This document shows, in pieces, positions 24,365-32,292 of a DNA stretch of 64,000 bases (position 1 is the stretch's first letter; every line of letters starts with the position of its first letter). Source of the DNA: Hydrogenophaga sp. (GTDB taxonomy: Bacteria > Pseudomonadota > Gammaproteobacteria > Burkholderiales > Burkholderiaceae_C); NCBI GenBank assembly GCA_018993155.1, contig JAGKSX010000017.1, positions 43,473 to 107,472 of the forward strand, read 5' to 3'. A program made the position numbers and the translations under genes. The notes beneath the pieces were generated by a model that was not told the origin of the DNA, did no database searches, and saw only the letters and a program-made list of their open reading frames with translations.

Positions 24365-26176
24365 CTACCGTCGCCGACCCGAGCTGAGCCGCCGCACCAC
24401 CGCGATGAAGCGGTCCACTTCCTCGCAGGTGTTGTAGAACGCCAGCGAGGGCCGCACCGTGGCCTCCACACCGAAGCGCCGCAGGATCGGTTGCGCGCAG
24501 TGGTGGCCCGAACGCACCGCGATGCCTTCCTCGTTCAGCGCCTGGCCCACTTCCTCGGTGGTGTAACCCTGCAGCACGAAGGACAGCACGCTGGCCTTCT
24601 CCTGCGCGGTGCCGATCAGGCGCACGCCGGGAATGGGTTGCAGGTGGTGCGTGGCGTAGGCCAGCAGGTCGTGCTCGTAGCGCGCGATGTTCTCCAGCCC
24701 GATGCGCTGCACGTAGTCGATCGCCGCGCCCAGGCCCACCGCGTCGGCGATGTTGCCGGTGCCGGCCTCGAACTTGTTGGGCGGCGGCTGGAACACGGTG
24801 CGCTCGAAGGTCACGTCCGCGATCATGTTGCCGCCCCCCTGCCAGGGGGGCATGTCGTCCAGCAGTTCGCGCTTGCCGTAGACCACCCCGATGCCGGTCG
24901 GGCCAAACACCTTGTGGCCGGAGAACACGAAGAAGTCGGCGTCGATCGCCTGCACGTTCACGCGCAGATGGCTCACCGATTGCGCACCGTCCACCAGCGC
25001 CTTGGCGCCCGCGCGGTGCGCCAGCGCCACGATCTCCTGCACCGGCACCACCGTGCCGAGCGCGTTGGAGACCTGCGTGACGGCCACCAGCTTCGTGCGG
25101 CTGTTGAGCAGCTTCTGGTATTCGTCCAGCCGCACCTGGCCGCTGTCGTCCACCGGGATCACGCGGATCACCGCCCCCTTTTCGGCCGCGAGCTGCTGCC
25201 AGGGCACGATGTTGGCGTGGTGCTCCAGGTGCGAGACGATGATCTCGTCGCCCGCACCCACGTGCTTCGCGCCCCAGGTCTTGGCCACCAGGTTGATGGC
25301 CTCGGTGGCGCCGCGCACGAAGATGATTTCCTCCACCGACGATGCACCCAGGAAGGCGCGCACCTTCTCGCGCGCGCTTTCGTAGGCGTCGGTCGCGCGG
25401 GCCGCCAGCGCATGCGCCGCGCGGTGGATGTTGGAGTTCTCGTGCTCGTAGAAGTAGGACACGCGGTCGATCACCGACTGCGGCTTCTGCGTGGTCGCGG
25501 CGTTGTCGAACCACACCAGCTGCCGGCCGTTCACGCGCTCCTGCAGGATGGGGAAGTCGCGCCGCACCGCGTTCACGTCGAACGGCGGGTGGCGCGCCGC
25601 ATCGGCTTGCGGTGCCTGGGTGGCAAAGCCTTGCGGCGTGTGCAACCCTTGCGTGAAGTAGAACGCCCCCGCTCTGTCCGTCGGGGTGCTCGGTGCCGCG
25701 CTGTGGCGCGGTGGCGTGGCCAGCAGCTCGCGCAGGTCTTCCGCGCCCGGCAGGCCGAAGGACTGCGCCGTGACGCGGTCCGAGGGCGGCACGCCCAGGG
25801 CCTGCGTGCCCACGCGGCCGTCGAGTGCGGGCGGCACGATCGCGGCGTGGTCGGGCAGGCCGTTGGGCGCGGTCGAGTGCGGCACCAGCGAAGGGGTGGA
25901 CGCCCCCAGCGAGAGCACGCTCTGCGGTGAGGTGGGCGCCAGGTTCGCGCCGGGCGCCAGCGTGCCCGGCAGCTGCGGGCCCTGGCCCAGCGGCCCGAGC
26001 GAGCTGCCACCGGGCAACACGTTCACCGGCGCCGGCACGCCACCGAGCGGGGTGGCCGGCAGCGAGGGCGGCGAGCCGGGCAGGGCGGCGAAGAACGCGC
26101 CCGCGAGCTGGTTCAGCGCTGCCAGGTCGGGCAGGCCAGCCGGCGGCCGCTCACTTGTAGGTGTCTGGATAGTCAT
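24365..26176 (-). CDS. Cysteine desulfurase, family 2A encapsulin cargo
   Basis: The 603-residue protein has a SufS-type PLP domain (about 200-603). PLP-lysine is in FSGHKVFGPTG, and the catalytic cysteine is in VRSGHHCAQP (C560). It releases sulfur from cysteine. Residues 1-200 are Pro/Ala/Gly-rich, probably disordered, with short hydrophobic islands (12-33; GLPGAEDLRELLA at 141-153; AFYFTQ at 171-176). This is the layout of cargo targeted into family 2A encapsulins. The ATG at 26176 overlaps the shell gene by 26 bases. It is last in the rhodanese-SAT-shell-desulfurase operon. Confidence 0.93.
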   Translation of the reverse strand: MTIQTPTSERPPAGLPDLAALNQLAGAFFAALPGSPPSLPATPLGGVPAPVNVLPGGSSLGPLGQGPQLPGTLAPGANLAPTSPQSVLSLGASTPSLVPHSTAPNGLPDHAAIVPPALDGRVGTQALGVPPSDRVTAQSFGLPGAEDLRELLATPPRHSAAPSTPTDRAGAFYFTQGLHTPQGFATQAPQADAARHPPFDVNAVRRDFPILQERVNGRQLVWFDNAATTQKPQSVIDRVSYFYEHENSNIHRAAHALAARATDAYESAREKVRAFLGASSVEEIIFVRGATEAINLVAKTWGAKHVGAGDEIIVSHLEHHANIVPWQQLAAEKGAVIRVIPVDDSGQVRLDEYQKLLNSRTKLVAVTQVSNALGTVVPVQEIVALAHRAGAKALVDGAQSVSHLRVNVQAIDADFFVFSGHKVFGPTGIGVVYGKRELLDDMPPWQGGGNMIADVTFERTVFQPPPNKFEAGTGNIADAVGLGAAIDYVQRIGLENIARYEHDLLAYATHHLQPIPGVRLIGTAQEKASVLSFVLQGYTTEEVGQALNEEGIAVRSGHHCAQPILRRFGVEATVRPSLAFYNTCEEVDRFIAVVRRLSSGRRR

Positions 26177-27080
26177 GGAACTTGCCCACTTCAACGTCTT
26201 CCAGCACCGCCAGCGCGTCCTCTGTCTGCACCGCGAGCGAGCAGTACAGCGAGATCAGGTACGAGGCGATGGCGCTGCGGTTGATGCCCATGAAGCGCAC
26301 CGACAGCCCCGGGCTCTGTTCGCCGGCGAGGCCCGGCTGGTACAGGCCCACCACGCCCTGGCGCTTGTCGCCCACGCGCAGCAGCAGGATCTTGGTCTTG
26401 CCATCGGCCACCGGCACCTTGTCGCTCGGAATCAGCGGGATGCCGCGCCAGGTGAGGAACTGCGAGCCGAACAGGCTCACGGTGGGCGGCGGCACGCCCC
26501 GGCGCGTGCATTCGCGGCCGAAGGCGGCGATCGCCAGCGGGTGCGTGAGGAAGAAGGCCGGCTCCTTCCACACCTTGGTGAGCAGCTCGTCCAGGTCGTC
26601 CGGCGTGGGCGCGCCGGTGAGCGGGTACACGATCTGGTCCGGGTGCACGCTGGCCAGCAGACCGTAGTCGGCGTTGTTGATCAGCTCGCTTTCCTGCTTT
26701 TCCTTGATGGTTTCGATGGTCAGGCGCAGCTGTTCCTTGATCTGGTCGTGCGGGCTGCTGTAGAGGTCGGACACGCGGGTGTGCACGTCCAGCACGGTGG
26801 AGACCGCGTTCAGGAAGTACTCTCGCGGCTGGTCTTCGTAGTCCACGTAGGTCGAGGGCAGCTCGCTCTCGTCGCGCTTGGCGCACAGCACCTCCACATC
26901 CTGCGGGTTCTTCACCTTGTTGAGGCGGTAGATGCCGGCCTCCACCGGCTGCCATTGCAGCAGGTGCGTGAGCCAGCGCGGGCTGATGGTCGACAGCACG
27001 GGGGCTGTCTTGGTGGCATTGGCCAGTTGGCGCGCGGCGTTGTCGCTCAGCGCCAGTTGCGAGGGGGTGGGGTCAGACAT
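26151..27080 (-). CDS. Family 2A encapsulin shell protein (SrpI-like)
   Basis: The 309-residue protein has the HK97-fold family 2A shell sequence: LSDNAARQLANATKTAP at the N-terminus, STYVDYEDQPREYFLNAVST, a FFLTHPLAIAAFGRECTRRG helix and a C-terminal VGKFHDYPDTYK. These shells assemble into protein nanocompartments that hold a cysteine desulfurase; published work links the system to sulfur starvation and elemental sulfur storage. The start at 27080 is the family's MSDP-type start. A 106-base spacer separates it from the SAT gene. Confidence 0.94.
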   Translation of the reverse strand: MSDPTPSQLALSDNAARQLANATKTAPVLSTISPRWLTHLLQWQPVEAGIYRLNKVKNPQDVEVLCAKRDESELPSTYVDYEDQPREYFLNAVSTVLDVHTRVSDLYSSPHDQIKEQLRLTIETIKEKQESELINNADYGLLASVHPDQIVYPLTGAPTPDDLDELLTKVWKEPAFFLTHPLAIAAFGRECTRRGVPPPTVSLFGSQFLTWRGIPLIPSDKVPVADGKTKILLLRVGDKRQGVVGLYQPGLAGEQSPGLSVRFMGINRSAIASYLISLYCSLAVQTEDALAVLEDVEVGKFHDYPDTYK

Positions 27081-27186
27081 GAAGGCTCCGTGGCTCGGTG
27101 GTTGAAAAAAGGCAAAAGAAGACCCCACGCGTGCGGCCGAAGCGACGCGGCGAAGGGGAGGGCGGGGAAAGCTCGGTGGCGGTCGA

Positions 27187-28107
27187 TCAGGGGCTGGCGG
27201 TGACCTCCCGCGATCGTGCCTGGCTCAGGTTGGCGCCGGCGGCCACGTCGTGCGTGATCCACAGGTTGCCGCCGATGGTGGCGCCGCGGCCGATGGTCAC
27301 GCGCCCGAGCACGGTGGCGCCGGCGTAGATCACCACGTCGTCCTCCACCACGGGGTGGCGCGCCAGGCCCTTGCTCAGGTGCCCGTTCTCATCGGTGGGG
27401 AACCGCTTGGCGCCCAGCGTGACCGCCTGGTACACGCGCACGCGCTGGCCGATGACGGCGGTCTCACCGATCACGACGCCAGTGCCGTGGTCGATGAAAA
27501 AGCCCGCGCCGATGGACGCGCCGGGGTGGATGTCGATGCCGGTCGCGCCGTGCGCGAGTTCGGCCACGATGCGCGCGAGCAGCGGCACACCCAGCTGGTA
27601 GAAGCGGTGCGCCACGCGGTGGTGGATCATGGCCTGGATGCCGGGGTAACACAGCAGCACCTCGTCCACACTGCGCGCGGCCGGGTCGCCCTCGTAGGCC
27701 GCCACCACGTCGCTGTCGAGCAGCCCGCGCAGCCGGGGCAGCGAGTGCGCGAAGTCGCGCACCAGTTCGCGCGCCTGCTGTTCGGTGGCCGCTTCGTCGG
27801 CGCCGCCCGCGTGGCGGTGCTGGTAGCGCAGCTCCAGCCGCACCTGGCCCAGCAGCGCATGCAGCGTGGCATCCAGCGTGTGGCCGATGTAGAAGTCCTC
27901 GCTCTCCTGGCGCAGGTCGGGCGGGCCCAGTCGCATCGGGAAAAGCGCGCCGCGCAGCCCGTCGAGGATGGCGCCGAGCGCGTCGCGCGAAGGCAGCTCG
28001 CGCCCGCCCGGTTCGCGCGAGCGCTTCTGCGCGGTGCGCCAGCGCTGGCGCACGTCGGCGAGGTCGCGCACGACCTGCTGCAGGTCGAACAGGTGCGCGT
28101 CGGCCAT
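27187..28107 (-). CDS. epsC: Serine O-acetyltransferase (EpsC/CysE type)
   Basis: Makes O-acetylserine, the carbon acceptor for sulfide in cysteine synthesis. The 306-residue protein has a helical N-terminal region (1-180) and a left-handed beta-helix with IDIHPGASIGAGFFIDHGTG, VYQAVTLGAKRF, and hexapeptide repeats ending GNLWITHDV. The catalytic histidine/aspartate pair lies in the IDIHPGA/FIDHGTG segments. It overlaps the rhodanese stop by one base pattern (ATGA). Fused in one operon with a cysteine-consuming cargo enzyme, it could supply cysteine for desulfuration. Confidence 0.92.
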   Translation of the reverse strand: MADAHLFDLQQVVRDLADVRQRWRTAQKRSREPGGRELPSRDALGAILDGLRGALFPMRLGPPDLRQESEDFYIGHTLDATLHALLGQVRLELRYQHRHAGGADEAATEQQARELVRDFAHSLPRLRGLLDSDVVAAYEGDPAARSVDEVLLCYPGIQAMIHHRVAHRFYQLGVPLLARIVAELAHGATGIDIHPGASIGAGFFIDHGTGVVIGETAVIGQRVRVYQAVTLGAKRFPTDENGHLSKGLARHPVVEDDVVIYAGATVLGRVTIGRGATIGGNLWITHDVAAGANLSQARSREVTASP

Positions 28108-28574
28108 CAGTCCTGCACCCATGGCAATCCGTGGAAGCGCCAGCCGTCCTGCCCGCCGCGGTGTTGCTGCGCGTCGATCTCGCCCTCGAAACCTTCGAGC
28201 ACGTTGAACACCTGCGTGAAGCCGGCCTTGGTGGCGGCCTCGGCCGCCAGCGCCGAGCGCTTGCCGCTGCGGCACAGCAGCAGCACGCGCGCTTCCTTGC
28301 CCACCTTGGCTTCGAGCTCGCGCACGAAGCGCGGGTTGCGCGTGAGGCTGGTGCCCGTGGCCCAGGGCACGTGCAGGCTGTCGGGCACATGGCCCACGAA
28401 CTTGCGCTCTTCCGCGCTGCGCACGTCCACCAGCCGGGCTTCGCCGGCCGAGACCAGCGACCAGGCGAGTTCGGGCGGGATGCCACCCGCGTAGGGCAGG
28501 CCCCGGGCCTGGGCGTCGCGCCCGATGGCGTCCAGGGCGTCGAGCAGCGTGGGGGATTCGATGGCAACCGTCAT
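28107..28574 (-). CDS. Rhodanese-domain sulfurtransferase
   Basis: The 155-residue protein is a single rhodanese domain with the active-site loop LLCRSGKRSA (persulfide cysteine C101) and the family's DVRSAEERKFVGHVP entry. It can carry persulfide sulfur between enzymes. It is the first gene of the encapsulin operon, so it may hand sulfur to or from the desulfurase. The ATG at 28574 is chosen over one 33 bases upstream. A 28-base motif shared with sbp lies 57 bases upstream. Confidence 0.92.
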   Translation of the reverse strand: MTVAIESPTLLDALDAIGRDAQARGLPYAGGIPPELAWSLVSAGEARLVDVRSAEERKFVGHVPDSLHVPWATGTSLTRNPRFVRELEAKVGKEARVLLLCRSGKRSALAAEAATKAGFTQVFNVLEGFEGEIDAQQHRGGQDGWRFHGLPWVQD

Positions 28575-28630
28575 GTTGGAGACCCTTGGTGTGAAGTTGG
28601 AATGCACTCTAAAAGCGCCGCTTCAACACA

Positions 28631-28658
28631 CAAACCATTGTTTTTTTGTTTCTTAATT
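28631..28658 (-). promoter_or_regulatory. Candidate CysB-type operator upstream of the encapsulin operon
   Basis: The plus-strand sequence CAAACCATTG...GTTTCTTAATT matches the sbp site at 22 of 28 positions. It lies 57 bases before the rhodanese start, against 60 at sbp and peroxiredoxin. Similar spacing at three unrelated coding starts argues for a shared activator site; CysB-type control is inferred. Confidence 0.66.
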
Positions 28659-28688
28659 GCCCAAACATCTGAGCCAGGGTCACGCTCC

Positions 28689-28759
28689 AAAAAAAACCGG
28701 CCGATGCAATCCTCCCCCCAGGAGACAACCAGGGTTCTCTGCATCCCCGCATCGGCCGG
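28689..28759 (-). terminator. Perfect hairpin plus T8 in the leader of the encapsulin operon
   Basis: CCGGCCGATGC (28697-28707) pairs perfectly with GCATCGGCCGG (28749-28759). Read on the minus strand the stem is followed by eight T (28689-28696), as in an intrinsic terminator. An inner stem forms from GGAG...CTCT (about 28721-28740). No coding gene ends here: the stretch lies 115 bases before the rhodanese start in a divergent spacer, so it may be an attenuator or the 3' end of a small RNA. Confidence 0.72.
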
Positions 28760-28822
28760 ACCAGTCGTTTCCAACACCGGTGCATGAATGCTAGGCCGCA
28801 TGCTGCGTTGCCGCAACGAATC

Positions 28823-28843
28823 AGAACGGCTATGGATATGCGG
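28823..28843 (+). promoter_or_regulatory. Candidate operator, motif ARAACGG-N5-GATATGCGG
   Basis: AGAACGG-CTATG-GATATGCGG lies 70 bases upstream of the second monooxygenase start. It matches 16 of 21 positions of the site at 32190-32210 (other strand), and GATATGCGG recurs at 40873-40881. A possible -35/-10 pair, TTGCCG (28808-28813) and TATGGA (28831-28836), overlaps it with 17-base spacing, so promoter and operator calls compete. Confidence 0.5.
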
Positions 28844-28912
28844 TTTGTTTCCTTCCTCGGGGGCGCTCGCGCGCCTAGATTGGCGGGCTCGATCCACTGG
28901 GAGCACACCCGC

Positions 28913-30265
28913 ATGAGCAAACGACAGCTGCGCCTCGGCGCCTTCATCATGGCCACCGGCCACCACGTCGCCGCCTGGCGCCACCCGGGCTCGCAGATCG
29001 ACTCGGGCACCAACATCGACCACTACATCGAGGTCGCGCAGACCGCCGAGCGCGGCCTGTTCGACCAGGTCTTCGTGGCCGACAGCCCGGGCATCTGGGG
29101 CACGGGCGACGACGAGTCCTTCAGCCGCCAGGGCCGCATCTCGCACTTCGAACCGGTCACGCTGTGGGCCGCGCTCTCGGCGGTGACGAAACACATCGGC
29201 TTCGTCGCCACCGCGTCCACCACCTACGAAGACCCCTACCTGCTCGCGCGCAAGTTCGCCTCGCTGGACCACATCAGCAAGGGCCGCGCGGCCTGGAACG
29301 TGGTGACCACCAGCAACGACAGCGTGCACGGCAACTTCGGCCTGGACGCGCACCCCTCGCCCGGCGAGCGCTACGCCAAGGCCACCGAGTTCGTGGACGT
29401 GGTCAAGGGCCTGTGGGACAGCTTCGAGGACGACGCCTTCGTGCGCGACCGCGAGTCCGGCGTGTACTTCGACCCGGCCAAGCTGCACGAGCTCAACCAC
29501 ATCGGCAAGCACCTCAAGGTCAAGGGGCCGCTCAACCTGGAGCGCTCGCCGCAGGGCCACCCGGTGATCGTGCAGGCCGGTTCGTCCGAAGACGGCAAGG
29601 AACTCGCCGCCGCCACCGCCGAGGCCATCTTCACCGCCTGGACCAGCCTGGCCGAAGCCCAGGCCTTCTACCAGGACGTGAAGGGCCGCATGGCCAAGTA
29701 CGGGCGCCGGCCCGAGCAGCTGCTGGTGCTGCCCGGCATCTCGCCCGTGATCGGCCGCACCGAGGCCGAGGCGCAGGCCAAGTGGGCCGAGCTGCAGGCG
29801 CTGATCCACCCCTCGGTGGGCCTCTCCACCCTGGTGCCGTTCTGGCCCGGCGAAGACCTGCGCCGCTGGAACCTGGACGCGCCGCCGCCGCACTACCCCG
29901 AGCCGCCCAAGGGCATCAACAGCCGCGCGCACGTGGTGATCGAACTCGCGCGCCGCGAGCGCTTCACCGTGCGCCAGCTCTACGAGTACCTGGCCGGCGC
30001 GCGCGGGCACTGGGTGGTGATCGGCACGCCCGAGACCATCGCCGACCGCATGCAGGAATGGTTCGAGAACGGCGCGGCCGACGGCTTCAATGTCATGCCG
30101 CCGGTGCTGCCGGCTTCGCTCAACGAGTTCGTGGACCTGGTGGTGCCCGAACTGCAGCGGCGCGGGCTGTTTCGCACCGCCTACGAAGGCCGCACGCTGC
30201 GCGAGAACCTGGGCCTGGAGCGGCCCATCAGCCGCCACGCGGGGGCGGCGCGGCTCGTGGCCTGA
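28913..30265 (+). CDS. FMN-dependent monooxygenase (NtaA/SnaA/DszA family), second copy
   Basis: A 450-residue paralogue of the 20.1 kb monooxygenase, with RQLRLGAFIM, QVFVADSPGIW, the flavin-site segment starting KHIGFVATASTTYEDPYLLA, and PVIVQAGSSEDGK. It is predicted to oxidise an organosulfur (or amine) compound with reduced FMN supplied in trans; no reductase is nearby. The ATG at 28913 begins MSKRQLRLGAF, aligned with its paralogue. It is divergent from the encapsulin operon across a 338-base spacer. Confidence 0.9.
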   Translation: MSKRQLRLGAFIMATGHHVAAWRHPGSQIDSGTNIDHYIEVAQTAERGLFDQVFVADSPGIWGTGDDESFSRQGRISHFEPVTLWAALSAVTKHIGFVATASTTYEDPYLLARKFASLDHISKGRAAWNVVTTSNDSVHGNFGLDAHPSPGERYAKATEFVDVVKGLWDSFEDDAFVRDRESGVYFDPAKLHELNHIGKHLKVKGPLNLERSPQGHPVIVQAGSSEDGKELAAATAEAIFTAWTSLAEAQAFYQDVKGRMAKYGRRPEQLLVLPGISPVIGRTEAEAQAKWAELQALIHPSVGLSTLVPFWPGEDLRRWNLDAPPPHYPEPPKGINSRAHVVIELARRERFTVRQLYEYLAGARGHWVVIGTPETIADRMQEWFENGAADGFNVMPPVLPASLNEFVDLVVPELQRRGLFRTAYEGRTLRENLGLERPISRHAGAARLVA

Positions 30266-30266
30266 T

Positions 30267-31274
30267 TCACAGGGCCTGCAGAAACGCCTGCAGCGCGGCG
30301 ATGTCCGCCGCGCTCAGCGGCAGCGCCTGCAGGTGGGGCGAGACCCGCTGCGCGCAGGCGTACAGCGGGTCGTTGGCCACGCCCACGCGGCCGTTGCGCG
30401 GGTCACCGCCGCCGCGCGCGTACAGGTTCAACACCCCCGCCAGCGAATCGAACAGGCCGTGGTGCATGTAGGGCGCGGTGCGCGCCACCCCGCGCAGGCT
30501 CGCGGTGCGAAAACGTCCCACGTCCTCGCACCGCCGCGTCACCCCGAAACGGCCCAGGTCCTGCGAAGGCTCGCCGAAGAAGGCGATGCCCAGGTTGTGG
30601 AAGCGCCCGTCGCTCAGCGTGGGGCCGAAGTGGCAGTTGGCGCAGCGTGCGCTCGTGCGGAACAGGTGCAGGCCCTGGAGTTCCAGATCGGTCAGCGCGC
30701 GGTGCTCGCCCTGCGCGAAGCGGTCGAAGCGGCTGCGGGTGTGCAGCGTGTGCTGGAAGGCCGCGAGCGCTTCGCCGATCCGGGCGGGTGACATCCCCAT
30801 GCGCCGGCCGACCGCGCCCAGCGACGGGTTGGCCATCTCGCGCGGGTCGGTCAGGGGGCGCAACGACTGTTCGGCGAGCGAGCGGGCCGCGCCGTCCCAG
30901 GCCCAGTGCGCCCGCGTGGCCACGTCCTGCAGTCCCGGCGGATTGCGCCGGCCCGGCGCGCCCCTCACACCGGAGGCCGTGGGCGCGCGCACGGTCCAGC
31001 CCTGGTCGGGCCGGTGGCAGCTGGCGCAGGCCACGCGGCCGTTGGCGGAGAGGCGCGCGTCGAAAAAAAGTCGCCGGCCGAGCTGAACGAGCGGCGCAGG
31101 TGGCGCGGGTGGTGGTGCGAGCGCCCCCAGCTCCACGAAGGCCACGCCGTTGTCGATCCAGGGGGCGGGCCATTGGCTGGCCGGCTTCTCGTAGAGTGCG
31201 CGCAGTCGCTCGCCCGCGACTGCCGGGCCGCTCAGGCCCAGCGCGAGCGCCAGCGCCACGAAGAACCGGGTCAA
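30267..31274 (-). CDS. Di-heme cytochrome c peroxidase/MauG-family protein
   Basis: The 335-residue exported protein has a signal peptide (about 1-20) and two c-type haem sites: CASCH (C83-H87) and CANCH (near residue 210), as in CcpA/MauG enzymes. A Met ligand candidate lies in APYMHHG. A TTG start at 31274 overlapping the upstream stop (TTGA) is chosen, because it gives a clean signal peptide; ATG alternatives read through the neighbour. It is coupled to a binding protein, so the two may handle one compound. Confidence 0.82.
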   Translation of the reverse strand: MTRFFVALALALGLSGPAVAGERLRALYEKPASQWPAPWIDNGVAFVELGALAPPPAPPAPLVQLGRRLFFDARLSANGRVACASCHRPDQGWTVRAPTASGVRGAPGRRNPPGLQDVATRAHWAWDGAARSLAEQSLRPLTDPREMANPSLGAVGRRMGMSPARIGEALAAFQHTLHTRSRFDRFAQGEHRALTDLELQGLHLFRTSARCANCHFGPTLSDGRFHNLGIAFFGEPSQDLGRFGVTRRCEDVGRFRTASLRGVARTAPYMHHGLFDSLAGVLNLYARGGGDPRNGRVGVANDPLYACAQRVSPHLQALPLSAADIAALQAFLQAL

Positions 31275-32116
31275 TGGCAGTCCGGTCCGGTCTGGTCGAA
31301 GTAGACCTCGAAGGCCACGTTGGCCGCCCACTTCTGGCGCCGCTGCGCCCAGGCCGCCGTGGAGCCGATCTCATGCACGGCCGCGCGGATGGGCGCGGCC
31401 AGGTCGTTCCGGCCTTCGGCCAGCCAGGCTTGCAGCGCGCTGTCGCGCGTGGCGGGCAGGGTGGCGGAGAACTTGCGCCATTCCTTCTGCGCCAGCAGCG
31501 GCTCCAGCTGAGAGCCGTCGAGGATGGCCGCCGCGCACTCGCCGGTGCGCACCTGCACCAGGGCCTGGGCCGGCGCCTCGAACACTTTGAGCCGGCCCTG
31601 GACGCGCTCGGCCTGGGCCTGGGCGCGCGGATTGTCGGCCGTCACGCACACCACGCGCCCGGCCAGGTCTTTCCAGGCGCGCACATCGGTGTCCGCCCGC
31701 ATCGAAACGCTCAGGCCCGACTGGTAGCCCGTGGCCAGCACGCGCAGGCCGTCTTCCCGGGGGCGGGCCTCGTCGGCGCGCGTCAGCACCAGATCCACAT
31801 CGCCCTGGCGCAAGGCCTGCGCCTGCGCATCGGGCGGCAGCGGCACGATGAGCGCGTCCACGCCCAGGTGCCGCGCCAGTTCCCGCGCATACACCGCCTC
31901 GAAGCCGGCGTTGGTGTAGTCGCGCTCGCCGGTGCTCACGGGCAAGGTGGCGGGCGCCACACCGATGCGCAGCTGTTTCACCGGCAGGGGTGCGGAAGAC
32001 GCGGCGCGCGACTCGATCGCCATGAACACGGCTGCGCACAGCGCCGCGAGGCCCAGCGCGGTGAGCCAGGCCAGGCGGCGCAGCGGGCGTTGGTGGGAAG
32101 CGTCGATGGAGCTCAT
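31271..32116 (-). CDS. Periplasmic solute-binding protein family 3, orphan
   Basis: The 281-residue protein has an N-terminal hydrophobic segment (about 15-36) and an SBP family 3 fold: KQLRIGVAPATLPVS, YTNAGFEAVYARELARHLG and DLVLTRADEA. No permease or ATPase is adjacent; it is instead translationally coupled to the di-heme cytochrome. Similar pairings occur beside periplasmic dehydrogenases, where the binding protein serves the enzyme. The ligand is unknown. Confidence 0.8.
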   Translation of the reverse strand: MSSIDASHQRPLRRLAWLTALGLAALCAAVFMAIESRAASSAPLPVKQLRIGVAPATLPVSTGERDYTNAGFEAVYARELARHLGVDALIVPLPPDAQAQALRQGDVDLVLTRADEARPREDGLRVLATGYQSGLSVSMRADTDVRAWKDLAGRVVCVTADNPRAQAQAERVQGRLKVFEAPAQALVQVRTGECAAAILDGSQLEPLLAQKEWRKFSATLPATRDSALQAWLAEGRNDLAAPIRAAVHEIGSTAAWAQRRQKWAANVAFEVYFDQTGPDCH

Positions 32117-32189
32117 GGGAGAGGGATTCTGGGCGCGCCATCGCCTTCGTGTGGCTCGAAATGCGCATAAGCATCTGCGCCATTTGCGG

Positions 32190-32210
32190 CCGCATATCGG
32201 TGTCCGTTTT
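32190..32210 (-). promoter_or_regulatory. Candidate operator, motif ARAACGG-N5-GATATGCGG
   Basis: Read on the minus strand: AAAACGG-ACACC-GATATGCGG, 74 bases before the minus-strand binding-protein start and 83 bases before the plus-strand ABC importer start. Orientation and distance match the monooxygenase site at 28823-28843 best for the minus-strand operon. It sits in a 176-base divergent spacer without a gene. Confidence 0.5.
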
Positions 32211-32292
32211 CCTTCGTTGGCCAGTGCGCGCCGCGCCCCAAGAATCGGCGCGTCATTCACACCACCTGACAGACGAACCCTTGGAGAACCTC

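Noticed and set aside
28609-28782. Leader peptide starting MHRCWK upstream of the rhodanese gene
   Set aside because: No Shine-Dalgarno or enrichment in Cys codons beyond a few; kept only as a note in the hairpin finding.
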